A stretch of 64,000 bases of DNA. It comes from Roseiarcus sp963823165 (GTDB lineage: Bacteria; Pseudomonadota; Alphaproteobacteria; Rhizobiales; Beijerinckiaceae). The notes under the pieces were generated by a model, which was given only the letters and a program-made list of their open reading frames with translations, was not told the DNA's origin and searched no databases. The first letter of the stretch is position 1. Each line of letters starts with the position of its first letter. The stretch is taken from contig CAWGKV010000003.1 of NCBI GenBank assembly GCA_963823165.1, positions 1 through 64,000 on the forward strand, given 5' to 3'. A program made the translations under genes and the position numbers. This document shows positions 51,577 through 61,218 of this stretch, piece by piece.

Positions 51577-52671
51577 TCAGCTGGCGATTCCCAGCACGAG
51601 GTCGGCGAGCCGATCGGCGGCGTCCGGCACGCCGGCCGCTTTCGCCGCCTTGGCCGAGGCGGCGAGCTTCGCCGGCGCGGCGAGGGCGTCGCGCAGGATC
51701 GCGGCGAGCCGCGCGGGCGTGAATTCGGACTGCGGCACGACGACGGCCGCGCCAGCGGCGGCGAGCGACGCGGCGTTCGCCGCCTGGTCCTGGTCCAGGG
51801 CGTGGGGGAACGGCACCAGCACCGAGGGGCGGCCGATGACGGCGAGTTCGGAAACGGTCGACGCGCCCGCCCGCCCGACGACGAGATGCGAAGCGGCGAT
51901 CCGCGCCGGCAGGTCGGCGAAGAACTCCGCGATCTCGATCGGAAAGCTCATCCGCGCGCAGGCCGCCGCCACCCTCGCCTTGTCCTCTCCGCGCGCCTGC
52001 ATGGTGAGGCGGATCCACTGTCGCTCGCCGGCGCTGAGAATCGCGAGCGCCTCCGGAACGACGTCGGCCATCACCCGCGCGCCCTGTGATCCGCCGGTCA
52101 CCAGCACGTTGAGCCTGTTGCCGGCGAAATCCGGATAGGGCGTCTCGGCCGCCGCGAGCACCGCAGGCCGGACCGGATTGCCGGTAAAGCGCGCCTTCGC
52201 CTTCGTCGCCGCGTCCGCCTCCTTCAGCTCCGGGAAACCGCAGGCGACGAGCGACACGCGAGAGCTGAGGAAGCGGTTGGCGCGGCCCATCACGGCGTTC
52301 TGCTCGTGCAAGATGGTCGGAATCCCGAGCAGCGACGCCGCGAAGACCGGCGGCACGGTCGGGTAGCCGCCGAAGCCGACGACGGCCTGCGGCCTGATCC
52401 GTTTCAACCTGACGAGCGCCACGGCGACGCCTGCGCCGAGCGTCACGGCCGCGCGCGCCTTGTTGAGCGCCCCGGCGCCGGTCGTGGTGGCCGCCGGAAA
52501 CGCGTGCACAGCGCGGGCGGGAAAGTCGGCGCCGAATTTGAGGGCCCGGCCGTCGGTCGCGAGTTCCACCTCCGCGCCGCGCTTCCCGAGGGCGGCGGCC
52601 AGCGCGGCGGCCGGAAAGAGGTGACCTCCGGTGCCCCCGGCCGCCAGCAGAATGCGGCGCTTTGCGTTCAT
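51577..52671 (-). CDS. murG: UDP-N-acetylglucosamine transferase MurG (lipid II synthesis)
   Basis: This 364-residue peripheral membrane glycosyltransferase adds GlcNAc to lipid I to make lipid II. It has GGTGGHLFPAAALA at residues 12-25, VGFGGYPTVP, HEQNAVMGRANR, TGGSQGARVM, and the donor site GRAGASTVSELAVIGRPSVL followed by DQDQAANA. It overlaps the ftsW stop by four bases. It is the last gene of the dcw cluster here; murC does not follow. Confidence 0.97.
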   Translation of the reverse strand: MNAKRRILLAAGGTGGHLFPAAALAAALGKRGAEVELATDGRALKFGADFPARAVHAFPAATTTGAGALNKARAAVTLGAGVAVALVRLKRIRPQAVVGFGGYPTVPPVFAASLLGIPTILHEQNAVMGRANRFLSSRVSLVACGFPELKEADAATKAKARFTGNPVRPAVLAAAETPYPDFAGNRLNVLVTGGSQGARVMADVVPEALAILSAGERQWIRLTMQARGEDKARVAAACARMSFPIEIAEFFADLPARIAASHLVVGRAGASTVSELAVIGRPSVLVPFPHALDQDQAANAASLAAAGAAVVVPQSEFTPARLAAILRDALAAPAKLAASAKAAKAAGVPDAADRLADLVLGIAS

Positions 52672-53810
52672 TCCGCCGCGACCAGATGATGCGGCAGGTC
52701 GACGACTGGGCGTTTGCGGGTCGTGGCGAGCAGAAAGCCCATGCCGAGCCCCAGCGCGAGCAGCGACGAGCCTCCATAGGAGATGAACGGCAGGGTCATG
52801 CCCTTGGCCGGCATGGCGCGGAGATTGACCGCCATGTTGATCCAGCTCTGCACGCCGAACATGATCGTCATGCCGGCCGCGACGAAACGGCAGAAGGGAT
52901 CTTGGTTGCGGGAGGCGAGAATGAGGCCGCGCAGCACGATGAAGCCGAAAAAGAAGATCAGCGCCATACAGGCGACCATGCCGAACTCCTCGCCGGTGAC
53001 GGCGAAGACGAAATCGGTGTGGGCGTCGGGAAGGATGCGCTTGTAGACGCCCTCGCCCGGGCCGCGCCCGAACCAGCCGCCCGACAGAATGCTCTGCAGG
53101 GCCGTGTCGACCTGGAACGTGTCGACGACGCCGCCGGTCGCATCGGGATCGATGAAGCGCAACACCCGCTCGTGCACGTGCGGCGACAGTTTGTAGGCCG
53201 CAAAACCGCCGGCGACGCCGAGCCCCCCGACCCCCGCCACCCAGAACCAGTGCAGTCCGGCCATGAAGAACAGCGACGCCCATACGATCGACACCAGCAT
53301 CGTCTGGCCGAAATCCGGCTCCATGATCAGCGGCGCGATCGTCAGCGGCAGAACGAGAAAGGACAGGGCCTTGGCCAGAATCGCGGTCGGCCCCTTGCCT
53401 CCGCCCTCGGTGAAGGCCCAGGCGGCGAGCACGACGAAGGCGGGCTTGATGAACTCCGACGGCTGGAGGCCGAAGATCCACCGTCGCGCGCCCTTGACCT
53501 CCGCGCCGAACAGAAGGGCGAGCACGATCAGCGCGAATGAGAAGGCGAACAGCAGCAGCGCCGCCCGCCGCACTTGCCGGGGCGTCAGGAAGGACGTCGC
53601 GATCATCAGGATCAACGTCGGCGCCAGCATCAGCGCCTGCCGATCGACGAAATGGAGCGTCGAAAGGTTGAGCCGCTCGGCGACGGCCGGACTCGCCGCC
53701 AGCGCCATCACGAGGCCGATCACCATCAGCGCGACGAAGGAGCCGAGCAGCCAGCGGTCGACGGTGCGCATCCAATCGGCGACGAAGCCGCGTTCCGCTC
53801 TCGAAACCAT
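52668..53810 (-). CDS. ftsW: Lipid II polymerase FtsW
   Basis: This 380-residue SEDS protein has about 10 membrane helices and polymerises lipid II at the division septum with FtsI. It starts MVSRAERGFVADWMRTVDRW. Family hallmarks are AEVKGARRWIFGLQPSEFIK, the FGRGPGEGVYKRILPDAHTD segment, and the KGMTLPFISYGGSSLLALGL segment near the end. It overlaps murG by four bases and lies two bases after murD. The length is normal. Confidence 0.97.
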   Translation of the reverse strand: MVSRAERGFVADWMRTVDRWLLGSFVALMVIGLVMALAASPAVAERLNLSTLHFVDRQALMLAPTLILMIATSFLTPRQVRRAALLLFAFSFALIVLALLFGAEVKGARRWIFGLQPSEFIKPAFVVLAAWAFTEGGGKGPTAILAKALSFLVLPLTIAPLIMEPDFGQTMLVSIVWASLFFMAGLHWFWVAGVGGLGVAGGFAAYKLSPHVHERVLRFIDPDATGGVVDTFQVDTALQSILSGGWFGRGPGEGVYKRILPDAHTDFVFAVTGEEFGMVACMALIFFFGFIVLRGLILASRNQDPFCRFVAAGMTIMFGVQSWINMAVNLRAMPAKGMTLPFISYGGSSLLALGLGMGFLLATTRKRPVVDLPHHLVAAE

Positions 53811-53812
53811 GC

Positions 53813-55198
53813 CTATGCATCCCCCTGCGTGAGCTTGGCGACGGCGACGCGGAACGCTTCGCCCCGCGCCTCGAAATTGGCGAATTGGTCGAACGACGCG
53901 CAGGCCGGCGACAGCAGCACCACCGGCTCGTCCGCTTGCGAGCGCAGAGCGTCGCGCGCGGCGGCCTCGGTCGCCGCGGACAGGGTCCCGCACCGCTCGA
54001 ACGCAACGGCGCCGGCCAGCGTCCGGGCGAACGCCTCGGTAGCCTCGCCGATGAGATAGGCCTTGGCCACGCGGGGAAAGAGCGGGCGAAGCGGCTCGAT
54101 CCCGCCCTCCTTCGGCTTTCCGCCGAGAATCCAGTGGATGTCGCGAAACGACTCGAGCGCCTTCTCCGCCGCGTCGGCGTTGGTCGCCTTCGAGTCGTTG
54201 ATGAAGAGAACCCGTCCTCGTCGCCCAACCTCTTCCATGCGGTGGGCGAGGCCGGGGAAGGAGCGGAAGGCCGGGGCGATCGTCTCGCCCGCGACGCCGA
54301 GCGCCCGCCCGGCGGCGTAGGCGAAGGCGGCGTTCTGCTCGTTGTGCGCGCCACGCAGCGCCAGGGCTCCGGCGAGATCGACCGGCGCCTCGACGTCCTC
54401 CCGTGCAATGACCTGGCGGTGGCGAACGAAGACATCGGCGAGCGGCAATTCTTCTCCGGAGACTGCGATCACTCGCTGCCCGCCGGCTCGCTCCTGCAGG
54501 CGGGCGCAGATCTCGCGGGAAGGGTCGTCGTCGACCCCGACGAGCGCGATCCCGGATCGCGCGACGAGCCGCTCCTTGATCGCAGCATAATGGGCGAGAT
54601 CGCCGTGCCGGTCGAGATGGTCCGGCGTGATGTTGATGAGCAGGCCGACGGTCGGCGCGAGCGACGGAGCGAGGTCGATCTGATAGGACGAGCATTCGAC
54701 CACGTGGGTCCGGCCCTCGGCAGGCGGCGGCAGATCGAGGACCGGCACGCCGATGTTACCGCCGAGAGCGACGTCGCGGCCCACCTCCTTGAGCACATGG
54801 GCGATCAGCGCCGTCGTGGTCGACTTGCCGTTGGTGCCCGTGATCGCGACGAACGGCGCGTGCGGCGCGCGCGCGGCGCGCTCGCGGACGAAGAGTTCGA
54901 TGTCGCCGACGATGGGGACGCCGGCGGCGCGGGCGAGCTCGACCGTCCAATGCGGCTTCGGGTGCGTGAGCGGCGCCCCGGGCGACAAAACCAAGACGCT
55001 GATCGATCGCCAGTCTGCCTTTGCGAGATCGACGAGCGGGAACCCGGCGGCGGCGGCCCGTTCCCGCGCCTTTCCGCTGTCGTCCCAGATCGCGGCTTCG
55101 GCGCCGCCAGCGACGAGCGCGCGCACCGTCGACAGTCCCGATCCGCCGAGGCCGAAGACGGCGACCCTCCGCCCGCGCAGCGTTTCGACCGGCGTCAT
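53813..55198 (-). CDS. murD: UDP-N-acetylmuramoylalanine-D-glutamate ligase MurD
   Basis: This 461-residue cytoplasmic ligase adds D-Glu to UDP-MurNAc-L-Ala. The N-terminal domain has VFGLGGSGLSTVRAL. The ATP loop is TGTNGKSTTTALIAH near residue 120, followed by GGNIGVPVLDL and ECSSYQIDL. The C-terminal domain has NDSKATNADAAEKAL, and the last segment is LLSPACASFDQFANFEARG, with the conserved Ser-Pro and Phe. It lies two bases after mraY and two before ftsW. Confidence 0.97.
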   Translation of the reverse strand: MTPVETLRGRRVAVFGLGGSGLSTVRALVAGGAEAAIWDDSGKARERAAAAGFPLVDLAKADWRSISVLVLSPGAPLTHPKPHWTVELARAAGVPIVGDIELFVRERAARAPHAPFVAITGTNGKSTTTALIAHVLKEVGRDVALGGNIGVPVLDLPPPAEGRTHVVECSSYQIDLAPSLAPTVGLLINITPDHLDRHGDLAHYAAIKERLVARSGIALVGVDDDPSREICARLQERAGGQRVIAVSGEELPLADVFVRHRQVIAREDVEAPVDLAGALALRGAHNEQNAAFAYAAGRALGVAGETIAPAFRSFPGLAHRMEEVGRRGRVLFINDSKATNADAAEKALESFRDIHWILGGKPKEGGIEPLRPLFPRVAKAYLIGEATEAFARTLAGAVAFERCGTLSAATEAAARDALRSQADEPVVLLSPACASFDQFANFEARGEAFRVAVAKLTQGDA

Positions 55199-55200
55199 CG

Positions 55201-56283
55201 TCACCTCAGCTTGAGCGAGGCCAGGCCGACCATCGCCAGCACGAAAGCGATAATCCAGAAGCGCATGACGATCTGCGGCTCCGACCAGCCGAGCTGCTCG
55301 AAGTGATGATGGATCGGCGCCATGCGGAACACCCGCTTGCCGGTCATCTTGAATGAGATGACCTGCACGATGACCGACACCGCCTCCATCACGAACAGGC
55401 CTCCGATCACCGCCAGCACGATCTCGTGCTTGACCGCCACCGCCATCGTGCCGAGCAGCCCTCCGAGTGCGAGAGAGCCGGTGTCTCCCATGAAGATCTG
55501 GGCCGGCGGAGCATTGAACCACAGGAAGCCGACGCCCGCGCCGATCAGCGCGCCGCAGACCACCATCAGGTCGCCGGCGAAGGGCACGTGGTTGATCAGG
55601 AGGTAATGCGAATAGATGGCGCTGCCGACCAGGTAGGAGATCAGGCCGAGCGTCGCGGCGGCGATCATCACCGGCACGATCGCCAATCCGTCCAGTCCGT
55701 CGGTCAGATTGACCGCATTGCCGAACGCGACGATCACAAACGGACCGAACAGCAGAAAGCCCCAGCCGAAATCGAAGACGAAGCCGGTGACGAACGGCAG
55801 GGCGAGCGAGCTCGCGCCGGGACCGCCGATGCGCATGAGCGCGTAGCAGGCGATCGCGGCGATGAGATATTCCGCTCCCAAACGCGCGCGTCCGGAAAAG
55901 CCGCGGTCTGACTGCTTCGTCACCTTCAGATAATCGTCGTAGAATCCGATTGCCGCGAAGCCGAACGTCACGAACAGCACGATCCAGACATAGGGGCTCT
56001 CGAGATTTGCCCACAGCAGCGCGGAGGCGAACAGGCCGACAAGGATCATCAGGCCGCCCATGGTGGGCGTCCCCTTCTTGGTCAGAAGGTGCGAGGCCGG
56101 ACCGTCGAGCCGGATCGGCTGCCCCTTACCCTGCTTCAGCCGGAGCGCCGAGATGATCGCCGGACCGAAGAAGAAGACGAGGAAGAGGCCGGTTCCCGCG
56201 GCGCCAAGCGTGCGGAAGGTCAGATAACGGAAGAGGTGGAAGGCCCCCGGAAGCTCGGGGATGTCGGCAAGCCAGGTCAGCAT
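55201..56283 (-). CDS. mraY: Phospho-MurNAc-pentapeptide transferase MraY
   Basis: This 360-residue enzyme with about 10 membrane helices makes lipid I by linking phospho-MurNAc-pentapeptide to undecaprenyl phosphate. It shows KKGTPTMGGLMIL, GFYDDYLKVTKQ with the Asp pair, GNAVNLTDGLDGLA, and MAPIHHHFEQLGWSEPQIV near the C-terminus. The start overlaps the murF stop by one base (TGATG). All catalytic residues are visible. Confidence 0.97.
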   Translation of the reverse strand: MLTWLADIPELPGAFHLFRYLTFRTLGAAGTGLFLVFFFGPAIISALRLKQGKGQPIRLDGPASHLLTKKGTPTMGGLMILVGLFASALLWANLESPYVWIVLFVTFGFAAIGFYDDYLKVTKQSDRGFSGRARLGAEYLIAAIACYALMRIGGPGASSLALPFVTGFVFDFGWGFLLFGPFVIVAFGNAVNLTDGLDGLAIVPVMIAAATLGLISYLVGSAIYSHYLLINHVPFAGDLMVVCGALIGAGVGFLWFNAPPAQIFMGDTGSLALGGLLGTMAVAVKHEIVLAVIGGLFVMEAVSVIVQVISFKMTGKRVFRMAPIHHHFEQLGWSEPQIVMRFWIIAFVLAMVGLASLKLR

Positions 56284-57710
56284 CAGGCAGCCTCCCCACG
56301 AGGGGCTGCGCGGGCGAAACGCTCGCGTAGCGCCGCGACGAGCGGGCCCATGCGGCTGCCGTTCGATCCTTTCACCATGAGGACGTCGCCGCCGCGCAAC
56401 GCTGCGGCGATTTCCCCGACAAGCTCGCCCGACCGTTCCGTCCAGACTGCGCGCATCGACTGCGGCGCCGCTTCGTAGAGCGCGCGGGTGAGCGGCCCCG
56501 CGCCGAACAGGAGATCGACCCGGTTGGCTTCGAGATCGGCGGCAAGCTCGGCGTGCATCGCCGCAGCCTCGGGGCCGAGCTCGAGCATGTCGCCGATGAC
56601 GGCGATGCGCCGCCCGCTAGGCCCCGGCTTGGACGCGCCGAGCAGCTTCAGCGCGGCGCGCATCGACGCCGGATTTGCGTTGTAGCTTTCGTCGATGATG
56701 GTCGCCGCGCCGTCGGGCGCAGCGATCGAAATACGCGCGCCTCTGCCCTTCTGCGCCGAGAAGCCGGCGAGCGCCGAGGCGCAGGTCTCGAGATCGGCGC
56801 CGAGCGCATCCGCCGCCAGCAGAGCGCCGAGCGCGTTCTCGGCCATGTGCGCGCCCGGTGCGCCAATTTCGAAACGCAGGCGCCTGCCGAAAATGCGCGC
56901 CTCGACCCGGGAGCCGGCTTCGGTTTGCGCGATCTCGACGAGGCATGCGTCGCTCGCTTCGTCCACGCCGAAGGTGCGCACCCTCTTGCCCTGCCTTTCA
57001 GCGGCTTTCGCGAGCCGTTCGAATTGCGGCGCGCTATGATTGAGCACGGCCGAGCCTCCCGGCTCTAAACCCAAAAAAATCTCCGCCTTCGCGTCGGCGA
57101 TCGCCTCGAGCGATCCGAGATGCTCGATGTGGACGGGCGCGATGGTCGTGACCAGAGCGACATGCGGCCGCGCCATCCGGGCGAGCGGCGTGATCTCGCC
57201 TGCGTGATTCATGCCGATCTCGAACACGCCGAAGCGCGCGTCCGCGGGCATGCGCGCCAGAGTGAGCGGCACGCCCCAGTGATTGTTGTAGGATGCGGCC
57301 GAGGCGTGAGTCGCGCCGCAGGCGCCGAGCATCTCGCGCAGCATCTCCTTGGCGCTCGTCTTGCCGACGGAACCGGTCACCGCAACGACGCGCGCGCTGG
57401 CTCGTGCGCGCGAAGCGACGGCGAGCCGCCCCATGGCCGCCAGCGTGTCGTCGACCGGGAACACGGGACCGAAGCGCGCGAGCGCCGCCGACCGCTCGCC
57501 TGCGACTGCCGCCGCGGCCGCGCCGGCCGCGAAGGCGCCGGCGACATGGTCGTGCCCGTCATGAGCGTCACCTTTGATGGCGAAGAAAATGTCGCCGCCC
57601 TCGAGCGTGCGGCTGTCGATCGACACGCCGCCAACCGCCTTGCTAAATGGTGCGCTCGGCGCAGCGCCCAGGGCCTCCGTCAACTCCTTTTCCGTCCACA
57701 ACGCGCTCAT
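56283..57710 (-). CDS. murF: UDP-MurNAc-tripeptide D-Ala-D-Ala ligase MurF
   Basis: This 475-residue cytoplasmic ligase adds D-Ala-D-Ala to the stem peptide. SIDSRTLEGGDIFFAIKGDA holds the UDP-substrate site. The ATP loop is VTGSVGKTSAKEML near residue 110, NNHWGVPLTL is the Asn-His segment, and IDESYNANPASM begins the C-terminal domain. It overlaps murE by four bases (ATGA) and mraY by one. The length is typical. Confidence 0.97.
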   Translation of the reverse strand: MSALWTEKELTEALGAAPSAPFSKAVGGVSIDSRTLEGGDIFFAIKGDAHDGHDHVAGAFAAGAAAAAVAGERSAALARFGPVFPVDDTLAAMGRLAVASRARASARVVAVTGSVGKTSAKEMLREMLGACGATHASAASYNNHWGVPLTLARMPADARFGVFEIGMNHAGEITPLARMARPHVALVTTIAPVHIEHLGSLEAIADAKAEIFLGLEPGGSAVLNHSAPQFERLAKAAERQGKRVRTFGVDEASDACLVEIAQTEAGSRVEARIFGRRLRFEIGAPGAHMAENALGALLAADALGADLETCASALAGFSAQKGRGARISIAAPDGAATIIDESYNANPASMRAALKLLGASKPGPSGRRIAVIGDMLELGPEAAAMHAELAADLEANRVDLLFGAGPLTRALYEAAPQSMRAVWTERSGELVGEIAAALRGGDVLMVKGSNGSRMGPLVAALRERFARAAPRGEAA

Positions 57711-59161
57711 TCGGCCTCCCGCAATGCCGCCCGCGCTTCGTCCGCGTCGCTGAACGGCAGCACCGTGTCGCCGACAATCTGCCCGATTTCGTGACCTTTG
57801 CCCGCAATGATCAAAGCGTCGCCGTCCTTCAGCATGGCGACGCCGGCGCGGATCGCCTCTGCGCGGTCGCCGATCTCGAGCGCGCAAGGGGCCGCGGCGA
57901 GAATCTGAGCGCGAATCGCGGCCGGATTCTCCGAGCGCGGATTGTCGTCCGTGACGATCGCGACGTCCGCGCGACGGGTCGCGATGTCGCCCATGATGGG
58001 CCGCTTGCCGGCGTCCCTGTCGCCGCCGCAACCGAACACGAGGATGAGGCGGCCGTGGACGTAAGGACGGAGAGCCGCGAGCGCCTTTTCCAGCGCGTCC
58101 GGTTTGTGGGCGTAGTCGACGAACACCGTGGCGCCGCGAATGTCGCCGATCCGCTCGAGCCGGCCAGGCGCGCCCCGGAGCGACTGCAGGGCGGCGAAGA
58201 CTGCGTCCGCCTCGCCGCCGGTTGCGATGCAAAGACCCGCAGCGACCAGGGCGTTCGAGATCTGGAAATCGCCGGGCAGCGGCAGCGCGACGCGTAGCCG
58301 GCGGCCGTCGAATACGACCTCCATCGTCGAAGCAAGACCCTCGCGGGCGGCCGAGGCCAATCGGATCGCCGCGCCTTTGGCGCCGACGGAAAAGACCGCG
58401 AGCCCGCTCAAGCGGGCCGCCTCCATCACGCGGGGGGCGACGTCGCTGTCGGCGTCGACGACGGCCGGCGCGCCGGGCGGCAGAAGTTCACAGAAGAGAC
58501 GCAACTTGGCGGCGAGATAGTGCTCGATCGTCGGGTGATAGTCCATGTGGTCGCGGGTCAGATTGGTGAAGGCGCCGGCGGCGAGGCGAACGCCGTCGAG
58601 GCGCTTCTGGTCGAGGCCATGCGACGAAGCCTCCATCGCGAGGCGCGTGACCCCTTCCCCCGCCAGCCGGTCGAGGGTCCGATGCAACTCGATCGGGTCC
58701 GGCGTGGTGAGCGACCCATAGACGGTCAACGGACGCGAGACGACGCCGATCGTGCCGAGCGAGGCCGCCTCGAGGCCAAGCGAAAGCCATATTTGCCGGG
58801 CGAACGCCGCAACCGAAGTCTTGCCGCTCGTGCCGGTGACCGCGACGATGGTCGATGGTTGCCGCGGGAACAGACGGGCGGCGGCGCGGGCGAGCGAAGC
58901 GCGGGCGTCAGCGACTTTGACGAATGGCGCCCCAGCGATTGGGGTCTCGCGCTCGGCGACGACGGCCGCGGCCCCGCGCGCGAGCGCGTCACCGACATGC
59001 GCGAGCCCGTCGTCCCTCGATCCGGCGAGCGCGAAGAAGGCGTATCCCGGCTGGATCTTGCGGCTGTCGGACGCGATGCCGACGATGGCGCGCGAGGCCA
59101 GAGCCTCGTCCGCGTTCTCCAGGTCGACAATGTCCCCGAGCCGTACCATCCCGCCCTTCAC
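57707..59161 (-). CDS. murE: UDP-MurNAc-L-Ala-D-Glu:meso-DAP ligase MurE
   Basis: This 484-residue ligase adds the third stem residue. SDSRKIQPGYAFFA, the ATP loop TGTSGKTSVAAF, and TTPDPIELHRTLD are present. The DNPR motif (TDDNPRSENP) marks meso-diaminopimelate specificity, so the wall is the usual Gram-negative type. A GTG at 59161 overlaps the ftsI stop (GTGA); an ATG at 59149 is an alternative. It overlaps murF by four bases. Confidence 0.97.
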   Translation of the reverse strand: MKGGMVRLGDIVDLENADEALASRAIVGIASDSRKIQPGYAFFALAGSRDDGLAHVGDALARGAAAVVAERETPIAGAPFVKVADARASLARAAARLFPRQPSTIVAVTGTSGKTSVAAFARQIWLSLGLEAASLGTIGVVSRPLTVYGSLTTPDPIELHRTLDRLAGEGVTRLAMEASSHGLDQKRLDGVRLAAGAFTNLTRDHMDYHPTIEHYLAAKLRLFCELLPPGAPAVVDADSDVAPRVMEAARLSGLAVFSVGAKGAAIRLASAAREGLASTMEVVFDGRRLRVALPLPGDFQISNALVAAGLCIATGGEADAVFAALQSLRGAPGRLERIGDIRGATVFVDYAHKPDALEKALAALRPYVHGRLILVFGCGGDRDAGKRPIMGDIATRRADVAIVTDDNPRSENPAAIRAQILAAAPCALEIGDRAEAIRAGVAMLKDGDALIIAGKGHEIGQIVGDTVLPFSDADEARAALREAE

Positions 59162-61218
59162 TCCTTGCCGGTTTTGTCCGCATCGGCTCCATACCCCAGA
59201 CGGGCGATGATGGGGAACGGTTGACTCGGCGATTCCTTCATCGGGGGCACGCCCTCCAGCGGCTCGACCCGGCGAATGAGCGCCCCGGCGACGCGGCCGG
59301 CGTTGTAGGCCGCGGTGTGGTAGCCGTGATCCTCGGGCAAAGGCTGCGGTTCGTCGTAGAGCGTGAGGAACAGGTATTTTGGCTTGTCCGCCGGCGTGAT
59401 CGCCATGAAGGTGTTGAACACCCTGTTTTCCGAGTAGTGACCGTGGATAATCTTGTCGGCCGTGCCGGTCTTGCCGCCGACATAGTAGCCGGGAATGTTG
59501 GCGAAGCTCGCCGAGCCGTGAGTCGCGTTCGAGCGCATCAGGTAGCGCATCGATTCCGAAGTCTGCGGGCTGACGACCCGATGGCTGATCTTGTTGGCTT
59601 CCTCCTGGGTGCGCGGAAGGAAGGTCGGGGGCATGATCCTGCCGCCGTTGACCAGCGCGCAGACGGCCATCACCGCCTGGATCGGAGCGACGTTGAGGCC
59701 CTGGCCGAAGGCGATGGTCATGGTGTTGAGCTCGCCCCAGCGCTTCGGCACCAGCGGCTCGGCGCTTTCCGGCAGCTCGGTGCGCAGCCGATCGAGCTGG
59801 CCCATCTTCTTCAGGAACGCCTTGTGCCCTTCGACGCCGACCATCAGCGCCATGCGCGCGGTGCCGATGTTCGAGGAATGGGTGAAGACCTCCGGCACGG
59901 TCAGCACGCGGTGCGTGGCGTGGAAATCGTGGATGGTGAAGCGGCCGTAGCGCAGCGAGTCGCGGGCATCGACATGCGAGCCCAGGTTGACCTTGCCCGA
60001 TTCGAGCGCCATGGCGATCGACAGCGCCTTGAACGTCGAACCCATCTCGTAGACGCCGACGTTGATGCGGTTGATCTTCGAGGGCTCCTGTGCGTCGATC
60101 GGCTCGTTCGGATCGTAGTCGGGCAGAGATTCGAGCGCGAGCACCTCCTCCGTGTTGACGTCGATGACCATTCCGGCCGCGGCCTTGGCCCGGAAGCGCT
60201 CCATGCCGGCCAACAGCTCGTCGCGCAGCGCATGGGTCAACCTGAGGTCGAGCGAAAGCCGGACGGGCTTCAGACTTTCCGGGTCGACCACGAAGCCGGG
60301 GACATGCGGGTCCGTCAGGCTCTGCTCATCGAGATATTTCTCCATGCCGGCTATGCCGACATTGTCCTTGTCGACATAGCCGAGGACATGTGCGGCGATC
60401 GGCCCGTTGGGGTAGACGCGCTTGTTCTCCGGCAGGAAGCCGACGCCTGCGAGACCGAGATGGAAGATCTCCGCCTGCTCCTTGGGCGTGATCTGCCGCT
60501 TGACCCAGACGAAGCCCTTCCTCGAGCCGAGCCGCTCGCGCAACTCCTTCGCGTCGACGTCCGGCAGCACGGCGGTAATGAGCTCGACGGCCTCGTCCTT
60601 GTCGATGATGCGGTTGGGCTCGGCGAAGACCGACATCGTCTTCACGTCCGTGGCGAGGATCTCTCCGTTGCGGTCGAGCAGGTCGGGCCTTGCGCCCGAT
60701 ACCGCCTGGTCGGCCGCGACCTTGAGCGTCTGAGGCGGATCGTGCGAAACGCCGAGCACGACGAGCTTCACTCCGAGGGCGGCGTAAGCGGCGAACATGC
60801 CGAGCGCGAGGGCCCGGATGCGCGCGCCCGACCGGTCGAGCCGGGTGAGCAGGAGCGCGTGAACGAACGCCTTCGCGTTCCCGAAGGTCAGCAGCGAGCG
60901 CAAGGCCGGCCGCGGCCCCGGCGCCTCGAGGTCGACGCCGAAATTCTCCGGCACGTAGCGGCGGAAAAGCGCGATGACCGCGCGGGACGCCCGCCCTCCG
61001 CGCTTTGCTCCGCGCGAGGAGCCCGTCGGCGCCTTGGTCGCCTCACCGGAGGCGTCGGCCGACGCGACGCGCAATGCCGGCGGCTCGAGGTCGACGCCGA
61101 AATTCTCCGGCAGGCAACGGCGGAAGAGCGCGAGGATGGCGCGGAACGCCCGGCCTGCGCGCCTTGCACGTCTTGCGGCCCCGGGGCCTCCGGCGTCCTG
61201 CTTCCGAGGCATGGTCAT
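59158..61218 (-). CDS. ftsI: Septal penicillin-binding protein FtsI (PBP3), with duplicated N-terminal segment
   Basis: This 686-residue transpeptidase cross-links septal peptidoglycan. The membrane helix is at about residues 135-156. The catalytic motifs are Ser394-Thr-Phe-Lys397 (MGSTFK), SSN at 448-450, and KTG at 583-585. The cytoplasmic N-terminus is about 130 residues, longer than usual, because a ~29-residue segment (RRAGRAFRAILALFRR...) at 19-47 is repeated at 72-100 with 21 identities. The DNA repeats have a 159-bp period and a 29-bp perfect core. It overlaps ftsL (ATGA) and murE. Confidence 0.95.
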   Translation of the reverse strand: MTMPRKQDAGGPGAARRARRAGRAFRAILALFRRCLPENFGVDLEPPALRVASADASGEATKAPTGSSRGAKRGGRASRAVIALFRRYVPENFGVDLEAPGPRPALRSLLTFGNAKAFVHALLLTRLDRSGARIRALALGMFAAYAALGVKLVVLGVSHDPPQTLKVAADQAVSGARPDLLDRNGEILATDVKTMSVFAEPNRIIDKDEAVELITAVLPDVDAKELRERLGSRKGFVWVKRQITPKEQAEIFHLGLAGVGFLPENKRVYPNGPIAAHVLGYVDKDNVGIAGMEKYLDEQSLTDPHVPGFVVDPESLKPVRLSLDLRLTHALRDELLAGMERFRAKAAAGMVIDVNTEEVLALESLPDYDPNEPIDAQEPSKINRINVGVYEMGSTFKALSIAMALESGKVNLGSHVDARDSLRYGRFTIHDFHATHRVLTVPEVFTHSSNIGTARMALMVGVEGHKAFLKKMGQLDRLRTELPESAEPLVPKRWGELNTMTIAFGQGLNVAPIQAVMAVCALVNGGRIMPPTFLPRTQEEANKISHRVVSPQTSESMRYLMRSNATHGSASFANIPGYYVGGKTGTADKIIHGHYSENRVFNTFMAITPADKPKYLFLTLYDEPQPLPEDHGYHTAAYNAGRVAGALIRRVEPLEGVPPMKESPSQPFPIIARLGYGADADKTGKE

